Part shown: in pieces, positions 9,380 through 18,806 of the stretch
Layout: each line of letters begins with the position of its first letter
Numbering within the stretch: the first letter of the stretch is position 1
NCBI GenBank assembly: GCA_030622755.1
Contig: JAUXFT010000007.1
Location: 1 to 56,557 of the forward strand
Source: Aestuariirhabdus sp.
Lineage (GTDB): Bacteria > Pseudomonadota > Gammaproteobacteria > Pseudomonadales > Aestuariirhabdaceae
Reading direction: 5' to 3'
DNA length: 56,557 nt
Notes under the pieces: generated by a model
Told to the model about the DNA's origin: nothing
The model's input: the letters and a program-made list of their open reading frames with translations, nothing else
Database searches by the model: none
Program-made: the position numbers and the translations under genes

Positions 9380-10030
9380 CTAGTCCTTGTGTTGATCGGA
9401 TTGAGGATTGTTGATGATGCGTTGTTGCAGCTTCTGGACGCGAGCTTCAAGTCGATCCAGATCGAGAGTGGTTTGCTGCAGGTCATTAGCAAAAGAGGCT
9501 ATTTCATTGCTGGAGGGCAGTAAGTGCAACTCCTCTTGCAGGTACTCACTAATGTTTTGTTGCAATACGTCGCTACTGTTATGTAACCAGCTACCCAGAT
9601 CGAGCAAACCCTGATGGAGTTTATGGGCAACGACATCACCAAAAACATTGGCAAGTAACGCTTCACGATCAAACTGATATAAGCGAGCAATCTGCTGGAG
9701 CTCGATAATCATGCCGATATTACCCTCGATGCGAATTCCATCGCTATGCAATGCGCGAGTAACATCCTGGTCGATGATGAGTTGCACGATAGCGTTAGAG
9801 CTGGCACTGAGTGATGATTGTTGCTCTCCCTCGTAATGGTTGAGCAAGCGGATTCCGTTATCGTTAATCAGTAAAAAAAATTCCAGCTTGAGGTCTGTGA
9901 GCTCTACACGGAGTACTTTGCCGTGTAACTGCAGCAGTCTTTTGTACACGACAGGGTCACGTTCAAGGAAGCTGTTGAGTGCGGATTCTGCAGCACTCAA
10001 CATTGCCATAACGATAGTTGGATCGGTCAT
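9380..10030 (-). CDS. ubiJ: Ubiquinone biosynthesis accessory factor UbiJ (SCP2 domain)
   Basis: 216 residues. The first about 110 residues form an SCP2-type lipid-binding domain (start [19 protein letters not shown]); the C-terminus contains a helical segment predicted to coil ([15 protein letters not shown]). UbiJ holds ubiquinone intermediates for the Ubi complex. Identification leans strongly on its fixed place between ubiE and ubiB, because sequence conservation is modest. Confidence 0.9.
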   Translation of the reverse strand: MTDPTIVMAMLSAAESALNSFLERDPVVYKRLLQLHGKVLRVELTDLKLEFFLLINDNGIRLLNHYEGEQQSSLSASSNAIVQLIIDQDVTRALHSDGIRIEGNIGMIIELQQIARLYQFDREALLANVFGDVVAHKLHQGLLDLGSWLHNSSDVLQQNISEYLQEELHLLPSSNEIASFANDLQQTTLDLDRLEARVQKLQQRIINNPQSDQHKD

Positions 10031-10047
10031 CGGAGAACTCTTGTTAC

Positions 10048-10803
10048 TCAGGGTTTGATTCCACGATGCAGGGCAACGATGCCCCCGGTCATATTGTGGA
10101 AGCTGGTACGAACAAAACCAGCATCTTTCAACATCGCCTCCAGAGTCTCCTGATCGGGATGCATTCGGATTGATTCTGCCAGATAGCGGTAACTGTCAGC
10201 ATCACCGGTAACCAGTTTGCCAATAATCGGCAGTACATTAAATGAGTAGGTATCGTAAATCTTGCTGAGCAGTGGGTTGGACGTCTTGGAAAATTCAAGA
10301 ATCAGCAAACGTCCACCAGGTTTTAATACTCTCAGCATGGAGCGTAGAGCGGCGTCCTTGTCCGTCACGTTGCGCAACCCGAAGGCGATGGTGACGACAT
10401 CAAAGCTATTGTCAGGAAAGGGCAGGCATTCGGCATTGGCCTGAACGTACTCGACATTGCCAGCAATGCCTCGGTCAGTTAATCGATCACGGCCGACTCT
10501 TAACATGGAGTTATTAATATCAGCGAGAACGACTTTGCCTTTCTCTCCTACGAGTTTGGAGAATTTGGCCGTTAAGTCGCCGGTGCCCCCGGCAATATCA
10601 AGAACCACATTGCCGGAACGCACGCCGCTGACTTCTATGGTAAAACGCTTCCATAGACGGTGAACTCCTCCGGAGAGGAAGTCGTTCATGATGTCGTATT
10701 TTTGCGCTACCGAGTCAAATACATCCGCGACGTGCTTTTCCTTCTCCTCGGTGGGGACAGTTTTGTAGCCAAAGTGTGTTGTGGGTTTGTTGCTTTCAGG
10801 CAT
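10048..10803 (-). CDS. ubiE: Ubiquinone/menaquinone C-methyltransferase UbiE
   Basis: 251 residues, normal length. UbiE performs the SAM-dependent C-methylation in ubiquinone (and menaquinone) synthesis. SAM-binding motif I is DIAGGTGD (69-76); [18 protein letters not shown] is the family's signature region. First gene of the ubiEJB operon; the ATG overlaps no neighbour and an 82-base gap separates it from the DUF971 gene. Confidence 0.97.
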   Translation of the reverse strand: MPESNKPTTHFGYKTVPTEEKEKHVADVFDSVAQKYDIMNDFLSGGVHRLWKRFTIEVSGVRSGNVVLDIAGGTGDLTAKFSKLVGEKGKVVLADINNSMLRVGRDRLTDRGIAGNVEYVQANAECLPFPDNSFDVVTIAFGLRNVTDKDAALRSMLRVLKPGGRLLILEFSKTSNPLLSKIYDTYSFNVLPIIGKLVTGDADSYRYLAESIRMHPDQETLEAMLKDAGFVRTSFHNMTGGIVALHRGIKP

Positions 10804-10885
10804 GGCGGTAGTCCAATTCCATCGAATGGGTCAAACCGAACATTCTAGCGCCGCAGCCGCTGATTGTCTTGTTTAGCTATAAGCG

Positions 10886-11278
10886 TTAGCCCATTATTTT
10901 GACGATGCTCAGGTCTGGATCACGATTCTCTCCGCTATCTTGTAATCGTTGCAGGTAGGTGTCCCAGTTTTGTTGCTGGTTCTCACCCAGTTCACGCAGA
11001 TAATTCCAGTCGTAGAGTCCGGAGTCGTGGCCGTCATCAAACACCAGCTTAAGGGCATAATTGCCAACCGGCTGAATCTCTGTAATAGAAACCTTTAACT
11101 TGCCGGTCTGTAAAACTTCCTGCCCGGCGCCATGCCCACGAACTTCAGCGGATGGCGAGTGCACTCTAAGGTACTCGCAGCTCAGTTCGTAGTGGCTGCC
11201 GTCAGCATAGTGAAGTTCAAGAATGCGGGATTGTTTGCGCAGTTTAATATCAATCGGCGTGTTGGCAGGGTTTGTCAT
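10886..11278 (-). CDS. DUF971 / gamma-butyrobetaine hydroxylase N-terminal-like protein
   Basis: 130 residues, a single domain resembling the N-terminal beta-rich domain of gamma-butyrobetaine hydroxylase (DUF971). Typical features are LRKQSRILELHYADG near the N-terminus and FDDGHDSGLYDWNYL in the middle. No biochemical role is established for stand-alone members. The gene sits between hslU and ubiE on the same strand, an arrangement also found in pseudomonads. Confidence 0.88.
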   Translation of the reverse strand: MTNPANTPIDIKLRKQSRILELHYADGSHYELSCEYLRVHSPSAEVRGHGAGQEVLQTGKLKVSITEIQPVGNYALKLVFDDGHDSGLYDWNYLRELGENQQQNWDTYLQRLQDSGENRDPDLSIVKIMG

Positions 11279-11348
11279 TATTAGCGGTGCTCAAAAGATG
11301 CAGGTTGAGGGTGGTTGGCGAGCGGCCACCCTGGTTACCCTGACAATA

Positions 11349-12680
11349 CTAGAGGATATAGCGACTTAGATCTTCATCTTGCGCAAGTTCCCCGAGGTAT
11401 TGATTAACATAGGCGGCATCAACCTTAACAGGTTCACCGTTGCTACCGATATCCGAGGCGCTGTAGGATATTTCCTCTAGCAATCGTTCCATCACGGTGT
11501 GCAAGCGTCGTGCACCTATGTTTTCAGTGCTTTCGTTGACCTGCCAGGCTACTTCGGCAATCCGGGTGATACCCTCTGGCGTAAAGCTGAGGTTCAGCTG
11601 TTCGGTTTCCAACAGCGCCTGGTACTGTTCTGTGAGGGAAAAGTCCGGTTCGGTGAGAATGCGCTCAAAGTCTTTGGTAGATAATGCATTAAGCTCAACA
11701 CGGATGGGTAAGCGACCCTGTAGTTCCGGGATCAAGTCTGAAGGTTTGGCCAGATGGAATGCCCCCGAGGCGATAAACAGGATGTGATCCGTTTTGATTA
11801 TGCCGAATTTGGTATTCACTGTGCACCCTTCAATCAAGGGTAGCAGATCACGCTGTACGCCTTCTCTGGAAACATCGGCGCTGGCACCAGTGCTGCGTTT
11901 CGCGACCTTATCGATTTCGTCGAGAAACACAATGCCATTCTGCTCTACAGCGTCGATAGCCCGGCTTTTGAGCTCCTCTTCATTCACCAGTTTTGCGGCC
12001 TCTTCATCCTGTACTTGCTTAAGGGCGTCTTTGACTTTCAGTTTGCGTGTTTTCTGGCGGCTGCTGTTCATGTTGGAAAACATATTCTGTAGCTGACTGG
12101 TCATCTCTTCCATGCCGGGAGGAGCCATGATTTCAACCCCGGTGGGAGACTCTCGTACTTCGATCTCAATCTCTTTGTCATCAAGCTGGCCTTCGCGTAG
12201 CTTTTTACGAAACAGCTGGCGTGTGGATGAATCGCTGGGCTTGGAGTCTTCTTCAAAGTTACGGGCGGGCGGCAGTAAAGCATCCAGGATTCGTTCTTCG
12301 GCTGCGTCCAGAGCTCTATGTTGGACTTTGTGCATCTCTTGTTCGCGCATCATTTTGATGGCGGCATCAACCAGGTCGCGAATGATGGATTCGACATCGC
12401 GGCCTACGTAACCGACTTCAGTGAATTTGGTGGCTTCGATCTTGATAAACGGAGCTTTGGCCAGCTTGGCGAGGCGTCGTGCGATCTCGGTTTTGCCGAC
12501 GCCCGTGGGGCCAATCATCAGGATGTTCTTCGGGGTGATTTCCTGACGCAGCTCTTCGCTAAGCTGCATCCTTCGCCAGCGATTACGCAGTGCGATGGCG
12601 ACAGAGCGTTTGGCCTCAGCCTGGCCGATGATATGTTTGTCCAGTTCGTGGACAATCTCTCGAGGAGTCATATTTGACAT
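11349..12680 (-). CDS. hslU: ATP-dependent protease ATPase subunit HslU
   Basis: 443 residues. HslU is the AAA+ unfoldase that feeds substrates into HslV. Walker A is GPTGVGKT (57-64); Walker B is in [10 protein letters not shown]; the C-terminus ends EDLSRYIL, the tail that inserts into HslV to activate it. The intermediate I-domain (about 110-240) is present. It follows hslV by 21 bases and shares its heat-shock promoter. Confidence 0.98.
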   Translation of the reverse strand: MSNMTPREIVHELDKHIIGQAEAKRSVAIALRNRWRRMQLSEELRQEITPKNILMIGPTGVGKTEIARRLAKLAKAPFIKIEATKFTEVGYVGRDVESIIRDLVDAAIKMMREQEMHKVQHRALDAAEERILDALLPPARNFEEDSKPSDSSTRQLFRKKLREGQLDDKEIEIEVRESPTGVEIMAPPGMEEMTSQLQNMFSNMNSSRQKTRKLKVKDALKQVQDEEAAKLVNEEELKSRAIDAVEQNGIVFLDEIDKVAKRSTGASADVSREGVQRDLLPLIEGCTVNTKFGIIKTDHILFIASGAFHLAKPSDLIPELQGRLPIRVELNALSTKDFERILTEPDFSLTEQYQALLETEQLNLSFTPEGITRIAEVAWQVNESTENIGARRLHTVMERLLEEISYSASDIGSNGEPVKVDAAYVNQYLGELAQDEDLSRYIL

Positions 12681-12701
12681 GATGAATTCCGGAATGAACG
12701 T

Positions 12702-13244
12702 TTATTCGCTATCGAGTTCTTCGATGGTGCGATTATGGTTGGTGTAGATGCAGATGTCGCCAGCAATACCGAGGCCTTTTTCTACGATGTCCCGGGCGCT
12801 AAGCTCGGTGTTATCGAGCAGGGCGCGAGCAGCCGATTGGGCAAATGGGCCACCGGAGCCAATGGCGATCAGGCTATCTTCTGGTTCTATAACATCACCA
12901 TTGCCGGTGATGATCAGCGATGCTTTCTCGTCGGCGACGGCTAATAGAGCTTCAAGTTTGCGTAACGCCTGGTCTGTGCGCCACTCTTTGGCGAGCTCTA
13001 CGGCCGCGCGCACCAGCTGGCCCTGATGTTTTTCCAGTTGCGCTTCGAAACGCTCGAATAGAGTGAACGCATCCGCCGTGCCACCGGCAAAGCCTGCGAT
13101 TACCTTGTTGTTGTACAGGCGTCGTACTTTGCGTGCGTTGCCTTTCATGATGGTGTTGCCGAGGGAAACCTGGCCATCTCCACCAATCACTACTTTTCCG
13201 TTACGGCGAACCGAAAGAATTGTGGTTCCTCGATACTGTTCCAA
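12702..13244 (-). CDS. hslV: ATP-dependent protease catalytic subunit HslV
   Basis: 180 residues. HslV is the threonine peptidase of the two-ring HslUV complex. The catalytic threonine is in GTTILSVRR, preceded here by a six-residue leader (MEQYRG) that must be removed to expose the N-terminal Thr; similar short leaders occur in other proteobacterial HslV proteins. Further motifs are GGDGQVSLG and [11 protein letters not shown]. Transcribed from a strong sigma-32-type promoter at 13333-13360. Confidence 0.98.
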   Translation of the reverse strand: MEQYRGTTILSVRRNGKVVIGGDGQVSLGNTIMKGNARKVRRLYNNKVIAGFAGGTADAFTLFERFEAQLEKHQGQLVRAAVELAKEWRTDQALRKLEALLAVADEKASLIITGNGDVIEPEDSLIAIGSGGPFAQSAARALLDNTELSARDIVEKGLGIAGDICIYTNHNRTIEELDSE

Positions 13245-13288
13245 AACGCAATCCTCTGTCTATTGATGATCTTGTGTGATCATGGATA

Positions 13289-13329
13289 GGCGCTCCTGAA
13301 ACTGCGCCCTGGGGAATTAGAATATCCCC
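13289..13329 (-). promoter_or_regulatory. 5' UTR hairpins of hslVU mRNA
   Basis: Two inverted repeats fall in the leader of the hslVU transcript: GGGGA/TCCCC (13311-13329), nearly at the predicted 5' end, and GGCGC/GCGCC with a 10-base loop (13289-13308). A stabilising 5' UTR inverted repeat has been described for E. coli hslVU; a similar function here is inference. Confidence 0.4.
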
Positions 13330-13332
13330 TAG

Positions 13333-13360
13333 ATATGGGGCATAAGTCATAAACTTCAAG
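13333..13360 (-). promoter_or_regulatory. Sigma-32 heat-shock promoter of hslVU
   Basis: On the minus strand, CTTGAAG (13354-13360) is followed after 13 bases by CCCCATAT (13333-13340). This matches the RpoH consensus CTTGAA-N13/14-CCCCATnT almost perfectly. It lies about 90 bases before the hslV start, with no other gene on this strand downstream of it before hslV. Confidence 0.88.
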
Positions 13361-13421
13361 CGGGGGATTGAGGCAATTTATTCCGGCCATATAGCCGGTG
13401 AGTATATGTAGGGCGGTTAGG

Positions 13422-13994
13422 CTACTTTAGCTTTAGGGGCAGTGGATTGATGTTCAGTTTGGAAAGGGTTTTACGCGCCTGCTCCAATCGGGTGGTGTTG
13501 TTGAAAGGACCTACCTGAACCCGGTGCCAGGTTTCACTGCCGCGAATGGTGACTTTTTGGATTTTGACATCGAGACCTTCCAGCGTCAGCTGGGCGCGCA
13601 GCCTGTCAGCATCGGATGCGCTTCGAAATGATCCTGCTTGGAGCAGATAGACATTGGTCTTGGTAGGTGGTTTTTTAGTGGTTTCGGTGCTTCTCGTGGA
13701 AATTGTGTTATTCGATGAGCCTGGGATCAGGATTTCGCTTTCCGGAAGCAGAGTATAAAAGTCAAAAACAGCTTTGTGTTCTTCCGTGGATTCGGCTGGA
13801 GCCTGAGTTGTTTCTTGTAACTCGCTGACATCTACTGCATTCGGTGCGAGCTTCATCAGAAAAGCGATAAATAATCCGGTAACGATACCGGTAAACATCC
13901 ATACCCAGGCTGGCACGTTGGAAGTATTTTTTTTAGACGCCCGGTAGGCTGCTTTGCGGCTTGCGCCGGTTTGGTTTTTGCTTTGTCGACTCAT
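13422..13994 (-). CDS. SPOR-domain membrane protein (FtsN-like)
   Basis: 190 residues from the chosen ATG. A basic cytoplasmic segment (1-26) is followed by one transmembrane helix (about 28-48, VPAWVWMFTGIVTGLFIAF), a Pro/Thr-rich periplasmic linker and a C-terminal SPOR domain (about 118-190: YLLQAGSF ... VQVGPF) that binds denuded peptidoglycan at the septum. Layout and position next to argS and hslV match the FtsN-like protein of pseudomonads. The frame is open to 14066, but MSRQSKNQTGASRKAAYR is the usual type of N-terminus. Confidence 0.87.
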   Translation of the reverse strand: MSRQSKNQTGASRKAAYRASKKNTSNVPAWVWMFTGIVTGLFIAFLMKLAPNAVDVSELQETTQAPAESTEEHKAVFDFYTLLPESEILIPGSSNNTISTRSTETTKKPPTKTNVYLLQAGSFRSASDADRLRAQLTLEGLDVKIQKVTIRGSETWHRVQVGPFNNTTRLEQARKTLSKLNINPLPLKLK

Positions 13995-14067
13995 GAATTT
14001 GCAGGTACAATCCGAATGGTAATTTGCTGGGGGAGCATTATCGCCATCTTTCCCCGAACAACACAAG

Positions 14068-14096
14068 TTGACCTTGATTTTATAGGGATTTATACG
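14068..14096 (+). promoter_or_regulatory. Putative promoter of the argS leader
   Basis: TTGACC (14068-14073), a 17-base spacer, then TATACG (14091-14096). Transcription would start near 14103 and give a leader of about 240 bases before argS. A second candidate is an extended -10 TGATATAAC at 14167-14175, but it would start only a few bases before the leader reading frame. Confidence 0.55.
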
Positions 14097-14188
14097 GTTG
14101 TTATGGCGTCGGCTTTTAGTTAGTATCCGAGCCTATGGAAGCCCCAATCTCCCCGTATGCATTGCCTGATATAACAGCGTTGAGCACG

Positions 14189-14242
14189 ATGTTTGAATGC
14201 TTCGGTGTGTTATCGCGACGACGAGCTAATCCTGCCCACTAA
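14189..14242 (+). CDS. Candidate argS leader peptide with Arg-Arg-Arg run
   Basis: A 17-codon frame reads MFECFGVLSRRRANPAH and stops at TAA 14240-14242. The three arginines are consecutive CGA codons (14216-14224), a rare codon in most gammaproteobacteria. It lies between a promoter-like sequence and an intrinsic terminator, and the next gene is arginyl-tRNA synthetase. This is the layout of a ribosome-sensing attenuator peptide such as PheM upstream of pheST. The ribosome-binding site is weak (GAG 4 bases before ATG), so translation is not certain. Confidence 0.55.
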   Translation: MFECFGVLSRRRANPAH

Positions 14243-14271
14243 ACAGGCGGCACGGTCGGCATAGTCTTTTC

Positions 14272-14305
14272 AAAACCCGATCAGTTTAACTGCTCGGGTT
14301 TTTTT
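14272..14305 (+). terminator. Intrinsic terminator (attenuator) in the argS leader
   Basis: Stem AAAACCCGA / TCGGGTTTT with an inner CAGT/ACTG extension closes on a small loop and ends in a run of seven T. It lies 29 bases after the leader-frame stop and 35 bases before argS, on the argS strand, with no other + strand gene upstream to terminate. A competing 6-base pairing is possible between GGTCGG (14254-14259) and CCGATC (14277-14282, one G-U), which would break the terminator's 5' arm. Confidence 0.85.
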
Positions 14306-14340
14306 GTATTTCAGATATCACTGTTCAAAAAGGAAGTCAC

Positions 14341-16089
14341 ATGAATATTCGTCAATTTCTCGATGCCAGGGTAGCGGCTGCATTGGTCGAAGCCGGCGCT
14401 CCACAGGGGAGCTCAGGCATGGTGCGCCCGAGTGCGCGAGCTAATTTTGGTGACTATCAGGCTAACGGAATTATGCCGGTTGCCAAGCGCCAGGGCATTA
14501 ACCCTCGAGAATTGGCAGCCAGGGTAGTAGACGGCTTGCAGGTTGAGTTGGCGGGTGTCGTTGACAAGCTGGAGGTTGCTGGGCCGGGCTTTATTAATAT
14601 TTTCCTCAAGCCGGAGTGGCTTGCCAGTCAGCTCGAGCAAGCTTATACCAGCGAACGATCCGGGGTAGATTCTGCGCCTGAAACGCAGACGATCGTCGTA
14701 GACTTGTCGGCTCCTAATGTTGCCAAGGAGATGCATGTTGGTCACCTGCGCTCTACTGTTATTGGTGATGCGGTTTCTCGTACGCTTGAATTTTTGGGGC
14801 ATAAGGTGATTCGTGCTAATCACCTGGGTGATTGGGGGACTCAATTCGGGATGTTGATTGCGCATCTTGAAGAGGTCCAAAAAGATAATCCGGATGTCAT
14901 GGAGTCGGAGCTTTCCGATCTCGAGCAGTTCTATCGTGAATCAAAACAACACTATGACAATGACCCTGAGTTCGCCAAGCGGGCCCGTAATTACGTGGTT
15001 AAACTGCAGGGGGGTGATACCTGGTGCCTGGAGATGTGGAAGACGCTGGTGGATGTGACGATGGTGCAAAACCAGCGTACCTATGAGCGCTTGAACGTCG
15101 CCATTACACCCGAAGACACCATGGGTGAAAGTATGTATAACCCCATGCTGCCTGGCATTATTGAGGAGCTTAAAGCCAAAGGGCTGGCCGTCGAAGATGA
15201 TGGGGCGATGGTAGTGTTTCTTGAAGAATTCAAGAATAAAGAGGGTGAACCAATGGGAGTTATCGTGCAGAAGCGCGACGGTGCTTTCCTTTATACGACG
15301 ACTGATATTGCCTGTGCCAAATACCGTTACGAAACGCTGGGTGCTGATCGGGTTTTATACTATATCGATGCTCGTCAGACGCAGCACCTTCAGCAAGCAT
15401 GGACCGTCGTACGGAAAGCCGGCTTTGTTCCCAATAATGTGCCACTGGAGCATCATGCCTTTGGTGTCATGCTGGGTAAGGATGGCAAGCCCTTTAAGAC
15501 GCGTAGTGGTGGTACGGTGAAGCTGTCGGACTTACTTGATGAGGCAGGCAATCGTGCCAGCGCGTTGATAGCCAGTAAAAACCCTCAAATGGATGCTGAG
15601 CAACAAGCCGAGGTCTCTAATGCGGTGGCTATTGGTGCTGTTAAATATTCAGATTTATCGAAAAACCGCACGACTGATTATGTGTTTGATTGGGACAACA
15701 TGCTTTCGTTTGAGGGCAATACTGCGCCTTATCTGCAGTATGCCTACACGCGGATACGCTCCATCTTTCGTAAAGCCGGTGTTGCTGAGGGAGAGTTGTC
15801 TGGCAATCTGGTTATTGTTGACCCGGCAGAGCGTGTACTGGCTGCAAAACTGGTGCAGTTTAATGAGGTGGTCGACAATGTTGCTCGTGAAGGTACACCG
15901 CACCTGCTATGTGCCTATCTGTATGAGTTGTCAGGAGCCTTTATGAGCTTCTATGAAGCTTGCCCGGTTAATAAGGATGGCGTTGATAAGGCTGTTCGTG
16001 CCAGCCGCTTAAAGCTCTGCGCGTTGGTAGCGCGTGAACTCAAGCTTGGGCTTGGTTTGCTCGGAATCGATGTGGTCGAGCAGATGTAG
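14341..16089 (+). CDS. argS: Arginyl-tRNA synthetase
   Basis: 582 residues, a class I synthetase that charges tRNA-Arg. The N-terminal Add-1 domain (about 1-85) is followed by the catalytic domain, with the HIGH-type signature HVGH (132-135) and the [11 protein letters not shown] region in place of canonical KMSKS. The C-terminal anticodon-binding domain ends in [18 protein letters not shown] precedes the ATG. The 346-base upstream gap carries a promoter, a leader frame with an Arg run and a terminator, implying control by arginine tRNA charging. Confidence 0.98.
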   Translation: MNIRQFLDARVAAALVEAGAPQGSSGMVRPSARANFGDYQANGIMPVAKRQGINPRELAARVVDGLQVELAGVVDKLEVAGPGFINIFLKPEWLASQLEQAYTSERSGVDSAPETQTIVVDLSAPNVAKEMHVGHLRSTVIGDAVSRTLEFLGHKVIRANHLGDWGTQFGMLIAHLEEVQKDNPDVMESELSDLEQFYRESKQHYDNDPEFAKRARNYVVKLQGGDTWCLEMWKTLVDVTMVQNQRTYERLNVAITPEDTMGESMYNPMLPGIIEELKAKGLAVEDDGAMVVFLEEFKNKEGEPMGVIVQKRDGAFLYTTTDIACAKYRYETLGADRVLYYIDARQTQHLQQAWTVVRKAGFVPNNVPLEHHAFGVMLGKDGKPFKTRSGGTVKLSDLLDEAGNRASALIASKNPQMDAEQQAEVSNAVAIGAVKYSDLSKNRTTDYVFDWDNMLSFEGNTAPYLQYAYTRIRSIFRKAGVAEGELSGNLVIVDPAERVLAAKLVQFNEVVDNVAREGTPHLLCAYLYELSGAFMSFYEACPVNKDGVDKAVRASRLKLCALVARELKLGLGLLGIDVVEQM

Positions 16090-16405
16090 TGAATATTCGA
16101 GGCAGGCGAAGCCGGATCTGACGTCTGCCTCGATAGAAATTTGTATTAAAGAAAAGTGTATGATGAATTCTCGGAACACTGTATTTGCAATGTTCCAAAA
16201 AAGATATTTCGTCGTTTAAGTCCCGCAGCGTTCATGTTGATAATTGATGCTTGGCAAGTGTCCGGGTTTATCTGCATGTGCGAGTAGATAATAGGCAGCA
16301 AGCATTTTCGGGATGCTTGGGAAGGTCGGTTAGGACTAAATACCCTTATTACGGTCTGGGATTACTGTGGTAACCGCAACGTTGTTATGCAGAAACACTG
16401 AAGTG
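16090..16405. other. Hairpin-rich gap between convergent argS and priA
   Basis: No gene is supported in these 316 bases. They hold several inverted repeats: TCGAGGCAG/CTGCCTCGA (16097-16133, 9-bp stem), GGAACA/TGTTCC with a 12-base loop (about 16172-16195), CAAGCAT/ATGCTTG (16299-16319), and AACACT/AGTGTT (16394-16407) overlapping the priA stop. The first could end argS transcripts and the last priA transcripts, but none has a proper T run. Confidence 0.5.
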
Positions 16406-18640
16406 TTACATCATCTCCTGGGGATCAACGTCTACGGACCAGCGTAGTTTTCGGCTCATCGGATTGTTCTCCATTGCTGGAACCAGAATATTTAATAGCT
16501 GGTGCAGGGCGCGGCGTGACTTGCTGCGTAATAGTAGCTGGTTGCGATACCGCCCCTGTCGGCGCTCCATCGGAGCAGCAATTGGGCCAAGTATTCGAAT
16601 ATCGCCTGAGATGCTGTGGCTGTTTGATGGATCTTCGGCAATTTGTCGTACCTCACTCAAAAATTGCTGTCCTTGCTGAAGCGTCGAAGACTCGCAGCGA
16701 AGGAGTACCAGGTGAGTGTAGGGGGGAAGCTGCAAGTCCTTTCGCTCATTAAGCAGTGTGTTGGCGAAAGCCTCATATCCATCATGGATTAATTGCTGTA
16801 AGGCGGGATGTTCGGGTTCGTGGCTCTGAATGCAAACTACGCCCGCTCGCTCGGCGCGCCCTGCGCGTCCAGACACCTGCACTATTAGCTGTCCCGTGCG
16901 TTCCAGTCCGCGGAAATCCGTACTGAACAATCCGCTATCAATATCCAGCATGGCGACCAAAGTGACAGCAGGGAAGTGGTGCCCCTTGGCTAGCATTTGG
17001 GTGCCGAGAAGAATGCAGGACGATCCCTGATGAACCTGTTTCAGTATCTTTGCCATGGCATCCTTGCGTCGGGTGCTATCACGATCGATACGTAATAACG
17101 GGGTGCCTGGAAACAGTTCAGAAATTTCCTCCTCGCTGCGTTCAGTGCCTCGCCCAACTGGATGAAGTTCGATGCTTTGGCATGTGGGGCAGCTGTGTGG
17201 AATAGCTGCCTGACTATCGCAATGGTGGCAATGAAGATGTGGTGGAGATCGGTGCAAAGTCATGCGGGAATCACAAAGATTACAGTCGGCTACCCAGCCG
17301 CACTGATGACATAGCAGGGTAGGAGCATAGCCTCGACGATTCAGAAAAAGCAGTACCTGGTTGCCATTGTTGAGGTGTTGATGCACCTCTTGTAGAAGTT
17401 GTGGGCTCATACCTGCCGTTAACGACTGGTTGCGCAGGTCGATTAATTCGTGGCGGGGAATGCTGGCGGCGGCGCGATTTGGTAATAGCAGTCGTTGATA
17501 ACGCTGTTGTTGTGCGTTGTGTAGTGATTCAAAGCTGGGAGTAGCAGAGCCGAGAATTATTGGTATGTTTTCGAGCTTTGCGCGATATATCGCCAGATCT
17601 CGAGCGTTATAGCGTAGGCTGTCTTGCTGTTTGTAGGAGCTGTCATGCTCTTCGTCGATGATGATTATTCCGGGTTTGAACAGTGGCGTAAAAAGGCTGC
17701 TGCGGGTGCCGACCAGAATCCCGGCTTGATTATTACGAACATGAAGCCATGCCTCCATGCGTTCGCGATCATTAAGGCCTGAATGCATGGCCGCAACGGG
17801 AACATTAAAACGCTGGCGAAAGCGTTGCAGCGTTTGCGGTGTTAAACCAATCTCCGGTACCAATACCAATGCCTGTTTACCTTGTTTAAGCACCTGTTCG
17901 ATGCAATGCAGGTACACTTCAGTTTTTCCGCTTCCGGTGATGCCTTGCAGTAAGTAGCATTTAAAATGATGCAGGTTTGAGCTGATTTCATCTACGGCCA
18001 GCTTCTGATCCGGGTTAAGTGGTAATGGCGCCTCATGTAGCAAGGTTTCAGGTAGTTTTTTGTGCGGCTCAAGCATTTCATAGCTGACCAGCTGTTTTTC
18101 ATGTAGGGCTTTCAGTGCTGCGCTGTTGATGTTCAGACTGGCAAGCAGGGGTCTACTGATTCCTTTTGGATGCTGAGACAGTGTTTCAAATGCCGCGAGT
18201 TGTTTCGGCGCTCGTTTTAGTTGTTTTCTTAAATCGTCATCGAGAGTCACTGATACGCACCAATGAGGCTCTGCAAGGCGTCCGTCATGACCCCGTCTGA
18301 GCAGTGCTGGAAGAGCAATACTGAAAGTGTCTCCCAGGCTGTGGTGGTAATAGTCGGCACACCATAAGCAAAGATTAACAATGCTTGGAGTTAGCAAGGG
18401 CGTCTTATCCAGCAGTTGCAGGGCGGGTTTCAGTTGATGGGTTGGAAGGTCGCTGTGTTCCGGGGTGTCTATTAGTATTCCGATGAGAGTTCGAGATCCG
18501 AAGGGAACAGAAATTCGTACCCCTGGCTTAAGGTGCTCGATGGGCCAATCGTCAGGAGCGAGATAATCGAAGAGGCGCCGCAGGGGTGAGGGTAGGGCCA
18601 TTCTCAATATCTTGGAGCTGGAAATAATAGGTTGCTGCAT
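16406..18640 (-). CDS. priA: Primosomal replication restart helicase PriA
   Basis: 744 residues, full length. PriA recognises stalled forks and D-loops and reloads the replicative helicase. An N-terminal DNA-binding region (about 1-195) precedes the helicase core: Walker A GITGSGKT (233-240) and DEEH (329-332). The inserted zinc-binding region has four CxxC pairs (CHQCGW, CNLC, CHHC, CPTC). The gene stands alone, divergent from rpmE. Confidence 0.98.
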   Translation of the reverse strand: MQQPIISSSKILRMALPSPLRRLFDYLAPDDWPIEHLKPGVRISVPFGSRTLIGILIDTPEHSDLPTHQLKPALQLLDKTPLLTPSIVNLCLWCADYYHHSLGDTFSIALPALLRRGHDGRLAEPHWCVSVTLDDDLRKQLKRAPKQLAAFETLSQHPKGISRPLLASLNINSAALKALHEKQLVSYEMLEPHKKLPETLLHEAPLPLNPDQKLAVDEISSNLHHFKCYLLQGITGSGKTEVYLHCIEQVLKQGKQALVLVPEIGLTPQTLQRFRQRFNVPVAAMHSGLNDRERMEAWLHVRNNQAGILVGTRSSLFTPLFKPGIIIIDEEHDSSYKQQDSLRYNARDLAIYRAKLENIPIILGSATPSFESLHNAQQQRYQRLLLPNRAAASIPRHELIDLRNQSLTAGMSPQLLQEVHQHLNNGNQVLLFLNRRGYAPTLLCHQCGWVADCNLCDSRMTLHRSPPHLHCHHCDSQAAIPHSCPTCQSIELHPVGRGTERSEEEISELFPGTPLLRIDRDSTRRKDAMAKILKQVHQGSSCILLGTQMLAKGHHFPAVTLVAMLDIDSGLFSTDFRGLERTGQLIVQVSGRAGRAERAGVVCIQSHEPEHPALQQLIHDGYEAFANTLLNERKDLQLPPYTHLVLLRCESSTLQQGQQFLSEVRQIAEDPSNSHSISGDIRILGPIAAPMERRQGRYRNQLLLRSKSRRALHQLLNILVPAMENNPMSRKLRWSVDVDPQEMM

Positions 18641-18772
18641 GCTTCGAGTCTATTGGGTTTATGACACTATTTTGGCACTAAAATGTAGTGAATAAAGTAG
18701 TGAATGAATAATGCAATGGTATCACTGAAATAGCATCAATCATTCGTGGTATCCAGAGAGAGAGTAGAGTAT

Positions 18773-18800
18773 TTGCTTATTAGGCCAACTCTGGTAAGAT
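18773..18800 (+). promoter_or_regulatory. Putative rpmE promoter
   Basis: TTGCTT (18773-18778), a 16-base spacer, then TAAGAT (18795-18800) followed by a GC-rich start region (CCGCGG). It would give a leader of about 99 bases before rpmE. The GC-rich discriminator fits a growth-rate-regulated ribosomal protein promoter. Confidence 0.5.
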
Positions 18801-18806
18801 CCGCGG

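Noticed and set aside
13227-13244. HslV N-terminal extension before the catalytic Thr as an anomaly
   Set aside because: Short leaders before the Thr are common in proteobacterial HslV and are processed.
16172-16201. GGAACA/TGTTCC hairpin as an argS terminator
   Set aside because: It is followed by A6, not a T run, on the argS strand.
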